A stretch of DNA of 9,176 nucleotides from Woeseiaceae bacterium. Lineage in GTDB: Bacteria > Pseudomonadota > Gammaproteobacteria > Steroidobacterales > Woeseiaceae. The DNA lies in the NCBI GenBank assembly GCA_022866645.1, contig JALHUQ010000287.1:1-9176 (forward strand), given 5' to 3'. This document shows, piece by piece, positions 1 to 7,745 of the stretch. Position numbers and translations under genes: made by a program. Below the pieces are notes generated by a model. The model was not told the DNA's origin, did not search any database, and saw only the letters and a list, made by a program, of their open reading frames with translations. Each line of letters starts with the position of its first letter. Within the stretch, counting starts at the first letter, position 1.

Positions 1-1143
1 CATGTCCTGTGTAAGGCCAGTAATGAGGGTCGGCTCGAAGAAACAATGGCCCAGTTTGTGTTTACCGCCGCCGGTCACCACATTTGCGCCTTTCGCCGTC
101 GCGTCTTTCATAAATTCGACCATCTCAGCTACCGCCGTCTCACTGACGAGCGGGCCTGTGCTGACGCCTTTGGCAAAACCGTCGCCAACGGTAAGCGCCT
201 CAATGGCCGCCTTAAGCTTGGCGGTAAATTCATCGGCAACGCCGCTTTGCACGAAAATTCGATTCGTACAAACACAGGTTTGACCACAGTTGCGGAACTT
301 GGTGGCCATGCAGTCGGCCACCGCGGCGTCTATGTCAGCGTCGTCAAAGACGATGAACGGCGCATTGCCGCCCAATTCGAGTGAGATTTTCTTCACGCCG
401 TCGGCGCACTGTTTCATCAGTAATTTGCCGACCTCAGTTGATCCGGTGAAAGTGAATTTTCCGATCTTTGGGTGCTGGGTCAGCACTGCACCGATTTCTC
501 GCGAATTATTGCCAACGACGACATTGATGACGCCCTTGGGTATTCCGGCACGATCCGCCAGCTCGCACATGCTGAGTGCCGAAAGCGGCGTTTCTGTTGC
601 AGGCTTGATCACGATGGTGCAGCCAGACGCCAGAGCAGGCCCCGCCTTGCGAGCTATCATGGCGTTCGGGAAATTCCAGGGCGTAATACAGCCAACAACG
701 CCAACCGGCTGCTTGTAAGTCTGTAAGCGACGATCATTCGATATCGTTGGTATCGTAGCGCCTTTGAAGCGTTTCGATTCCTCGGCGTAATATTCGATGA
801 AACCAGCACCGTATCCGACTTCGCCGATGGACTCCGCCAGCGGCTTACCCTGCTCTGCGGTCATGATGGCACCCAGATCGTCGGCATTCGCCATCAGCAA
901 ATTGAACCAGTCGCGCAGCAGGACAGCGCGCTGCTTGGCTGGAATTCGGCTCCAGGTCTTGAATGCCTCAGCAGCGGCTTCGACGGCGCGAGTGGCATCC
1001 GCGGCGTTACCATTTGCTGTCGTTGCCACTATCTCGCCGTTAGCAGGATTGGTGACCTTGATCACCCCGGCGCCACCGACAACCCACTCGCCGTCTATAT
1101 AGTTTTGTGTCTTGAGGAGCGTTGGGTCCTTCAGTTTCAACAT
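1..1143 (-). CDS. gabD: NAD(P)-dependent succinate-semialdehyde dehydrogenase (GabD-like), C-terminus off the left edge
   Basis: Aldehyde dehydrogenase superfamily enzyme, best matching GabD, which oxidises succinate semialdehyde to succinate in GABA degradation in the cytoplasm. Reading the minus strand from the ATG at 1143 gives 381 uninterrupted residues; E. coli GabD has about 482, so roughly 100 C-terminal residues lie outside. Visible motifs are PWNFP with the oxyanion Asn157, the cofactor-binding KPATETP at 180-186, FTGSTEVG at 232-239, LELGGNAPF with general-base Glu256, and RNCGQTCVC with catalytic Cys290 and the second Cys292 typical of SSADH. The N-terminus lines up with E. coli GabD, and GAG/GGAA-like purines precede the start, supporting it. 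It is divergent from rimP and shares no obvious function with that operon. Glutarate-semialdehyde dehydrogenase (DavD) is a close relative and cannot be excluded from sequence alone. Confidence 0.9.
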   Translation of the reverse strand, partial: MLKLKDPTLLKTQNYIDGEWVVGGAGVIKVTNPANGEIVATTANGNAADATRAVEAAAEAFKTWSRIPAKQRAVLLRDWFNLLMANADDLGAIMTAEQGKPLAESIGEVGYGAGFIEYYAEESKRFKGATIPTISNDRRLQTYKQPVGVVGCITPWNFPNAMIARKAGPALASGCTIVIKPATETPLSALSMCELADRAGIPKGVINVVVGNNSREIGAVLTQHPKIGKFTFTGSTEVGKLLMKQCADGVKKISLELGGNAPFIVFDDADIDAAVADCMATKFRNCGQTCVCTNRIFVQSGVADEFTAKLKAAIEALTVGDGFAKGVSTGPLVSETAVAEMVEFMKDATAKGANVVTGGGKHKLGHCFFEPTLITGLTQDM

Positions 1144-1183
1144 GTTTCCAGTCTCTTTAGTAGTCGTGAAAGGCGGGCAGCTT

Positions 1184-1215
1184 ATCACCGGACAGTAGGG
1201 CGAAATAGCGGTGAT
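1184..1215. repeat. Interrupted inverted repeat, possible operator
   Basis: ATCACCG at 1184-1190 and its exact reverse complement CGGTGAT at 1209-1215 are separated by 18 bases. The repeat lies between the gabD start and the -35 element of the rimP promoter. It could bind a dimeric regulator of gabD or of the operon, or may be chance; no known operator consensus is recognised. Confidence 0.3.
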
Positions 1216-1221
1216 TCGGCG

Positions 1222-1251
1222 TTGCGTGTGCAGACGGGTATGCCGTATAAT
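1222..1251 (+). promoter_or_regulatory. Probable sigma70 promoter for the rimP-nusA-infB operon
   Basis: A perfect -10 hexamer TATAAT lies at 1246-1251, with TTGCGT (3 of 6 to consensus) at 1222-1227 and an 18-base spacer. The predicted start is near 1258, giving a leader of about 150 bases before rimP. The orientation and the plus-strand terminator-like hairpins immediately downstream agree with this being the operon promoter. Confidence 0.65.
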
Positions 1252-1289
1252 CCGCCGCCAGCGCCTCACCAAAGTACCGGTGGGTAATG

Positions 1290-1309
1290 GCCCCGCTTCG
1301 GGGCTTTTT
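1290..1309 (+). terminator. First intrinsic terminator/attenuator in the rimP leader
   Basis: GCCCCG (1290-1295) pairs with CGGGGC (1299-1304) around a three-base loop, followed immediately by five T (1305-1309). It starts only about 30 bases after the predicted transcription start. No T-run follows on the other strand, so it acts on plus-strand transcripts. Confidence 0.7.
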
Positions 1310-1357
1310 GTTGTCCGGACTAATGGCACGGGCAGAGACACAGCGCTGGGTATGAAT

Positions 1358-1376
1358 GGGCCATTGGCCCTTTTTT
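1358..1376 (+). terminator. Second intrinsic terminator/attenuator in the rimP leader
   Basis: GGGCC (1358-1362) pairs with GGCCC (1366-1370) around the loop ATT, followed by six T (1371-1376). The stem is short but all G-C. It ends 32 bases before the rimP ATG, so it would control entry into the operon. Confidence 0.65.
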
Positions 1377-1408
1377 CGTTTTAGAACAGATGGTTAGGTG
1401 AGATCGCA

Positions 1409-1861
1409 ATGACCGGAGACGAGCTTCAGAAGTTGCTCGAGCCGACTATCGAACGGCTGGGATACGAGTTGACGGACCTTGAGGTTCGTCTGAGTGGGAA
1501 GGGTGGGCTTTTGCGCATTACTATCGACAAGCCCGATGGCATCGGTCTGGACGATTGCGAAAAGGTCAGTCACGCAGTGGGCGCGCTACTCGACGTTGCA
1601 GATCCGGTGCAAAGTGACTACAACCTGGAGGTTTCGTCGCCGGGCCTGGATCGAAAGTTGACAAAAGTGGAGCACTTTCAACGGTTTGAAGGCGAAACCT
1701 TGAAAATTACTATGCGGTTCCCGATCGAAGGACGGAGGCGTTTTCGCGGCACATTAGTGTCGTCGGATGACAAGAACATTGTAGTTGAGGTGGATGGAGA
1801 GTCGCACAGCCTGCCGCTGTCGATGATCGATACAGCTCGACTGGTACCCGAAGGGGCGTAG
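1409..1861 (+). CDS. rimP: Ribosome maturation factor RimP
   Basis: RimP binds free 30S subunits and assists 16S rRNA folding and assembly of ribosomal proteins during 30S maturation in the cytoplasm. The 150-residue product equals the usual family length. Recognisable family blocks are GYEL near residue 18, LRITID at about 35-40, LDDCEKVS at about 47-54 and the signature LEVSSPGLDRKL around 73-84 ending the N-terminal alpha/beta domain. The remainder is the C-terminal SH3-like beta-barrel. The start follows AGGTGA with 7-base spacing. It is the first gene of the operon and is followed 30 bases later by nusA, the standard arrangement. No oddities seen. Confidence 0.97.
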   Translation: MTGDELQKLLEPTIERLGYELTDLEVRLSGKGGLLRITIDKPDGIGLDDCEKVSHAVGALLDVADPVQSDYNLEVSSPGLDRKLTKVEHFQRFEGETLKITMRFPIEGRRRFRGTLVSSDDKNIVVEVDGESHSLPLSMIDTARLVPEGA

Positions 1862-1891
1862 GTCCCAAGGGTTATTTGGAGTTTTAAGGAA

Positions 1892-3397
1892 ATGAGCAAA
1901 GAAATTTTGATGGTTGTTGACGCCGTTTCGAACGAAAAAGGCGTTGAGAAAGACATCATATTTGAGGCTATCGAAGCGGCACTGGCGTCTGCAACTCGCC
2001 GAAAGCACGGTGAAGACATCGACGTACGCGTCGCGATCGACCGCAGCACGGGCGAGTACGAAACTTTTCGCCGCTGGCTCGTTTTTGCAGACGACTCAAC
2101 AGAACTCGAAACGCCGGACCGTGAACTGCGCATGATCGACGCCGTTGATGTCAACGAAGCAGCAGAGCCGGGTGGCTACGTCGAAGTTCCGATGGAATCT
2201 GTCGAATTTGGACGTATCGCCGCGCAAACCGCGAAGCAGGTCATCGTGCAGAAAGTGCGTGAGGCCGAACGCGAGCAAGTTGTCGAAGAATTTCGTGGTC
2301 GGGAAGGCGAAATGCTTTCGGGCCTCGTCAAGCGAGTCGATCGCAATGGCGTTTACATTGACCTCGGCGGCAATGCGGAAGGCTTCGTACCTCGCGAGAA
2401 CATGGTGCCACGCGAGCCGGTTCGTCCACAGGACCGCATCAAAGCGTTGCTCGTTGAAGTTCGATCCGAAATACGGGGGCCGCAACTATTCATGACACGC
2501 ACTTCGCCACAGTTCCTCGTCGAACTGTTCAAAATCGAGGTGCCGGAAGTTGGCCAGGGCTTGATCGATATTCTTGGATCGGCGCGTGACCCAGGGCTAC
2601 GCGCGAAGATCGCTGTTCGCAGTAATGATAGTCGCATCGATGCTGTGGGTGCTTGTGTGGGTATGCGCGGATCACGAGTGCAGGCCGTCTCAAACGAACT
2701 GGCTGGTGAACGTGTCGATATCATTCTTTGGGACGACAACGTGGCACAGTTCGTTGTGAATGCAATGTCGCCTGCTGAAGTGGTTTCCATCGTTGTCGAT
2801 GAAGACAAGCACAGCATGGACATCGCCGTCGAAGAGGACAAGCTGTCGCAGGCGATAGGTCGCGGCGGGCAAAACATCCGTCTTGCCAGCGAATTGTCCG
2901 GTTGGGAGCTGAACGTAATGACGGCTCAGGATGCTGAAGAGAAGAGCGAGACGGAAACCAAGGACCTTATCGCTATGTTTTCCAAGCAGCTGGACGTCGA
3001 CGAGGAGGTCTCGCTGATCCTGGTTCAGGAAGGTTTCTCGACCATCGAAGAAGTTGCCTACGTACCCGCTTCAGAACTCATCGCCATCGAAGAATTTGAC
3101 GAGGGCATGGTTGATGAGCTCAGAAGTCGTGCTCGTGACGTACTTCTGACTCAGGCAATTGTCCAGGAAGAGCAAATCGACGAAGTAGAGCCTGCTGAGG
3201 ATCTGCTGAGTCTGGAAGGCATGGATAAAGGTCTTGCCTATCTGCTGGCGAGCAAGGGTGTTGTAACGCGCGAGGATCTCGCGGAGCTGGCAACCGACGA
3301 CCTGCTCGATATTAATGTGGACATTGCCGAAGAAGAGGCTGCTGCGCTGATTATGAAAGCGCGCGCGCATTGGTTCGAAGAAGAGCAGCAGGCTTAA
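1892..3397 (+). CDS. nusA: Transcription termination/antitermination factor NusA
   Basis: NusA binds RNA polymerase, modulating pausing, intrinsic termination and antitermination, and helps couple transcription to translation. The 501-residue protein has the full gammaproteobacterial architecture. The RNAP-binding N-terminal domain (about 1-130) contains TFRRWLV at 58-64. It is followed by an S1 domain (about 135-200), KH1 with GACVGMRGSRV at about 253-263, KH2 with AIGRGGQNIRLAS at 321-333, and two acidic repeats (about 365-425 and 435-498) that carry EGFSTIEEVAYVP and LLSLEGMDKGLA. TGGAG at 1877-1881 lies 10 bases before the ATG; an AAGGA abutting the ATG is too close to serve. Retention of both acidic repeats, absent in many other phyla, supports a proteobacterial origin. 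It may feed back on its own leader, as known for E. coli NusA. Confidence 0.98.
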   Translation: MSKEILMVVDAVSNEKGVEKDIIFEAIEAALASATRRKHGEDIDVRVAIDRSTGEYETFRRWLVFADDSTELETPDRELRMIDAVDVNEAAEPGGYVEVPMESVEFGRIAAQTAKQVIVQKVREAEREQVVEEFRGREGEMLSGLVKRVDRNGVYIDLGGNAEGFVPRENMVPREPVRPQDRIKALLVEVRSEIRGPQLFMTRTSPQFLVELFKIEVPEVGQGLIDILGSARDPGLRAKIAVRSNDSRIDAVGACVGMRGSRVQAVSNELAGERVDIILWDDNVAQFVVNAMSPAEVVSIVVDEDKHSMDIAVEEDKLSQAIGRGGQNIRLASELSGWELNVMTAQDAEEKSETETKDLIAMFSKQLDVDEEVSLILVQEGFSTIEEVAYVPASELIAIEEFDEGMVDELRSRARDVLLTQAIVQEEQIDEVEPAEDLLSLEGMDKGLAYLLASKGVVTREDLAELATDDLLDINVDIAEEEAAALIMKARAHWFEEEQQA

Positions 3398-3421
3398 CAG
3401 CCTATAGATACGGAGTTTGGT

Positions 3422-5947
<2,526 letters not shown>

Positions 5948-5965
5948 GCGTACGCGTATCGATTT

Positions 5966-6337
5966 ATGCCGCGCGAGTTTTCCAGGAGTAAGCGGCTCGG
6001 AAATGAGGTGCTTCGTACCTTGAACGAACTGGTGCGCTTCGAAACGAAGGACCCGCGTTTGAAAATGGTGTCGCTCTCTTCGTTGGATTTATCCAGAGAT
6101 CTGAGCGTCGCACGTGTTTATTTCAGCCTGTTGGATCCGAATGGTGATCCTGCGCCTGTTCAGGAAGGACTGGAACGGGCGAGCGGTTTTTTGCGGAGTC
6201 GCTTGGGTCGCGAGATAAAGATTCGGCATGTGCCGGAATTGCGTTTCGCGCACGATGACAGTGCAGCTGAAGCACAGCGCATTAGCAGTCTGATTGACAA
6301 GGCGTTGAAGTCTGATCAGAACAACGAGCAGCAATAG
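5966..6337 (+). CDS. rbfA: 30S ribosome-binding factor RbfA
   Basis: RbfA is a cold-shock-associated assembly factor that binds the 30S neck and acts late in maturation of the 16S rRNA 5' end. The 123-residue product (E. coli 133) shows the type II KH-fold family features: FSRSKRLGNEV near the N-terminus, KDPRL at 28-32, SRDLSVARVY at 43-52 and ASGFLRSRLG at 72-81, followed by VPEL and the HDDS motif. The ATG is 18 bases after the infB stop and in the same reading frame. No convincing Shine-Dalgarno sequence lies 5-12 bases upstream; that position is taken by the 3' arm of the hairpin at 5930-5957. Translation probably depends on ribosomes finishing infB (inference). No other ATG, GTG or TTG lies between that stop and this ATG in frame. 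Confidence 0.96.
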   Translation: MPREFSRSKRLGNEVLRTLNELVRFETKDPRLKMVSLSSLDLSRDLSVARVYFSLLDPNGDPAPVQEGLERASGFLRSRLGREIKIRHVPELRFAHDDSAAEAQRISSLIDKALKSDQNNEQQ

Positions 6338-6342
6338 GCACC

Positions 6343-7275
6343 ATGGCACGCGGAATGAAGCGCCACGCGGACCCGGTGGACGGACTGTTGTTGCTCAACA
6401 AACCGTCAGGCATGACGTCAAACCGGGCGTTGCAGATGGTCCGACGGCTGTTGAATGCCCGGAAAGCCGGCCATACGGGAAGTCTTGATCCTGCGGCGAC
6501 CGGCATGTTGCCCCTGTGTTTTGGTGAGGCAACGAAGGTTTGCGCGTACTTGCTGAACGCTGACAAGAGTTACCGTGTGACCGCAAAGCTGGGTTCAGCA
6601 ATGGATACCGGAGATGGCGACGGTCAGGAGTGTGCTACCGCAGCAGTTCCGGAACTTTCGGCAGAGAGATGGAACGAGATATTGCAGGGCTTCTGTGGTG
6701 AATCTACGCAGATACCACCAATGTACTCGGCGTTAAAGAAAGATGGCAAGAGATTGTACGAGTTGGCCCGCAAGGGTGAAGTTGTTGATCGTGAGCCCAG
6801 GTCGATCCGGATTGACGAAATAGTATTGCTCGAGCACGCCGGAACTCGACTGGTATTCCGGGTGCACTGTTCGAAAGGAACTTACATACGGGTCCTCGTT
6901 GAGGATATTGCCCGGAGAGCGGGCACAGTTGCCTACACAGCGCGATTGCACAGAGAGTCAGTGGGAGACTTCAAGAGCGAGAACATGATCGACATGGCAG
7001 CCGTAGAGGCGTTAGCGGAGCAAGGGCCGTTGCCGCTGCGGGCCAAATTATTGCCAGCGGACGTCGCTTTGGTCGATCTGCCGGGCGTATCAGTCGCTAT
7101 TGACGACGCGGCGCGATTTTGCGGCGGTCAGGCGGTATCAGTAGACACTGAGGAACAGGAAGGGCTGGCGCGGGTTTATGCGGCAGGCGATCGATTTTTA
7201 GGTGTGGGCTTGCTGTCCGGAGACGGAATGCTGGCGCCACGAAGAGTATTTCAGACGCAGGAGAAAACCCCCTAA
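6343..7275 (+). CDS. truB: tRNA pseudouridine(55) synthase TruB
   Basis: TruB isomerises uridine 55 in the T-loop of nearly all elongator tRNAs to pseudouridine and also acts as a tRNA folding chaperone. The 310 residues match the family length (E. coli 314). Motifs include GLLLLNKPSGMTSN (14-27), GHTGSLDPAATGMLP (43-57) with catalytic Asp49, Tyr77 in the YRV motif, IPPMYSALKK, and CSKGTYIR (176-183) with the conserved active-site Arg183. A C-terminal PUA-like domain ends in LAPRRVF. The start lies 5 bases after the rbfA stop. Only a weak AGG overlapping that stop precedes it, so coupled translation is likely. A second in-frame ATG at 6355 is a possible alternative start, but the basic N-terminal leader resembles that of E. 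coli. Confidence 0.97.
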   Translation: MARGMKRHADPVDGLLLLNKPSGMTSNRALQMVRRLLNARKAGHTGSLDPAATGMLPLCFGEATKVCAYLLNADKSYRVTAKLGSAMDTGDGDGQECATAAVPELSAERWNEILQGFCGESTQIPPMYSALKKDGKRLYELARKGEVVDREPRSIRIDEIVLLEHAGTRLVFRVHCSKGTYIRVLVEDIARRAGTVAYTARLHRESVGDFKSENMIDMAAVEALAEQGPLPLRAKLLPADVALVDLPGVSVAIDDAARFCGGQAVSVDTEEQEGLARVYAAGDRFLGVGLLSGDGMLAPRRVFQTQEKTP

Positions 7276-7293
7276 TTATTTGATTTTGGGGTG

Positions 7294-7320
7294 TTAATGG
7301 GCCCGTACAGAGGCTAGAAT
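7294..7320 (+). promoter_or_regulatory. Likely promoter for rpsO
   Basis: TAGAAT at 7315-7320 matches the -10 consensus in 5 of 6 bases, about 50 bases before the rpsO start. The -35 is poor: TTAATG (7294-7299) with a 15-base spacer is the best I see, and the TTGATT at 7280 is too far away (29 bases). An independent promoter for rpsO-pnp is established in E. coli and fits the 94-base gap after truB. Confidence 0.5.
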
Positions 7321-7325
7321 ATCGC

Positions 7326-7339
7326 GCTCAAAAAAGAGC
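7326..7339 (+). other. Small stem-loop at the predicted 5' end of the rpsO mRNA
   Basis: GCTC (7326-7329) and GAGC (7336-7339) flank a loop of six A. The stem begins within a base or two of the predicted transcription start from the TAGAAT -10 element. It could stabilise the 5' end; four base pairs is weak evidence and it may be chance. Confidence 0.3.
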
Positions 7340-7369
7340 AAAAGACAGAGAACTTGGAGTATTAGAAAA

Positions 7370-7639
7370 ATGTCACTTTCCAGTGAAGCAAAGCAGGGCG
7401 TAATCGCCGAACACGCACGCGGCGAAGCCGATACAGGCTCACCCGAAGTACAGGTCGCACTGCTCTCGAAGAGAATTGCAGAACTCACCGAGCACTTCGG
7501 CGAGCATAAGAAAGATCACCACAGCCGTCAGGGTCTTCTGAAGATGGTAAACAAGCGTCGCAAGCTGCTTGACTACCTGAAGTCCAAAGACACTGACCGT
7601 TACCGCGAGCTGATTCAGAAGCTCGGTCTGCGTCGCTAG
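7370..7639 (+). CDS. rpsO: 30S ribosomal protein S15
   Basis: S15 is a primary binding protein of the 16S rRNA central domain and contacts the 50S subunit at an intersubunit bridge. The 89-residue length is canonical. The family signature is complete: DTGSPEVQVALL at 21-32, then HKKDHHSRQGLL at 46-57 (rRNA-contacting loop), MVNKRRKLLDYLK, and the C-terminal LGLRR. Gln54 replaces the arginine found there in E. coli, a minor change. The GGAG at 7356-7359 lies 10 bases before the ATG. In E. coli S15 represses its own translation through its mRNA leader; the short leader here shows no structure I can confidently equate with that. The gene sits between truB and pnp, the standard order. Confidence 0.98.
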   Translation: MSLSSEAKQGVIAEHARGEADTGSPEVQVALLSKRIAELTEHFGEHKKDHHSRQGLLKMVNKRRKLLDYLKSKDTDRYRELIQKLGLRR

Positions 7640-7665
7640 TCCAGCGAGCACCTTCGGCAATGTAA

Positions 7666-7710
7666 GCAACCGACGAGTCGTTCCCATCAATCGGGTTCGC
7701 CGTTGGTTGC
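7666..7710 (+). promoter_or_regulatory. Long hairpin in the rpsO-pnp spacer, candidate RNase III/PNPase control site
   Basis: Bases 7666-7675 (GCAACCGACG) pair with 7701-7710 (CGTTGGTTGC) over 10 positions with one G-T wobble, and CCC (7683-7685)/GGG (7693-7695) can pair inside the loop. Only scattered T follow, so it is not a classic terminator. In E. coli the same spacer holds a terminator and an RNase III-cleaved hairpin through which PNPase represses itself; this structure is at the equivalent place. The function is inferred. Confidence 0.55.
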
Positions 7711-7711
7711 T

Positions 7712-7725
7712 GTTGTCTTAACAAC
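7712..7725 (+). other. Small hairpin just upstream of pnp
   Basis: GTTGT (7712-7716) and ACAAC (7721-7725) are perfect complements around the loop CTTA. The hairpin directly follows the larger spacer hairpin and ends 20 bases before the pnp GTG. Three T follow, too few for confident terminator assignment. It may be part of the pnp leader structure. Confidence 0.4.
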
Positions 7726-7745
7726 TTTCATACAGAGAAACCAAA

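Larger units (their letters stand above)
1144..1408. other. Divergent intergenic region between gabD and rimP
   Basis: This 265-base non-coding stretch separates the two divergent genes. From left to right it holds the gabD ribosome-binding region, an inverted repeat (1184-1215), a plus-strand promoter (1222-1251), two terminator-like hairpins (1290-1309 and 1358-1376) and the rimP ribosome-binding site AGGTGA (1396-1401), which lies 7 bases before the ATG. No tRNA gene is recognisable, although in E. coli an initiator tRNA gene precedes rimP. I find no convincing minus-strand promoter for gabD; the best -10-like element is GATAAG read on the minus strand around 1179-1184, with no good -35. 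Confidence 0.7.
1258..1408 (+). promoter_or_regulatory. rimP operon leader with candidate transcription attenuators
   Basis: Between the predicted transcription start and rimP lie two hairpins each followed by a T-run, so a transcript from this promoter must read through both to express rimP, nusA and infB. A rimP leader RNA family ending in an intrinsic terminator has been described from comparative work, and terminators upstream of rimP are known in the E. coli nusA operon; I am recalling this and could not check it. The 5' arms of the two hairpins (GGCCC 1289-1293 and GGGCC 1358-1362) are complementary, which would allow an alternative fold. NusA, encoded downstream, acts on pausing and termination and is an obvious feedback candidate, by inference. 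Confidence 0.55.

Noticed and set aside
2..1287. Several plus-strand open frames of 60-142 codons across the gabD region and its upstream
   Set aside because: They lie opposite a clear minus-strand aldehyde dehydrogenase with intact motifs and have no ribosome-binding sites or recognisable domains.
1144..1408. A tRNA gene before rimP
   Set aside because: No cloverleaf, T-loop GTTCGA-type motif or acceptor pairing is seen, and only about 30 bases lie between the promoter start and the first terminator.
7265..7295. ACCCC...GGGGT pairing after truB as a terminator
   Set aside because: The five-base stem encloses a loop of about 16 bases and is not followed by a T-run.
7280..7320. TTGATT as the -35 of the rpsO promoter
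   Set aside because: Its distance to the TAGAAT -10 is 29 bases, far outside the workable spacer range.
7707..7734. A promoter directly upstream of pnp (TTGCTG with CATACA)
   Set aside because: Both hexamers are poor matches and lie within the hairpin region; pnp is normally cotranscribed with rpsO.
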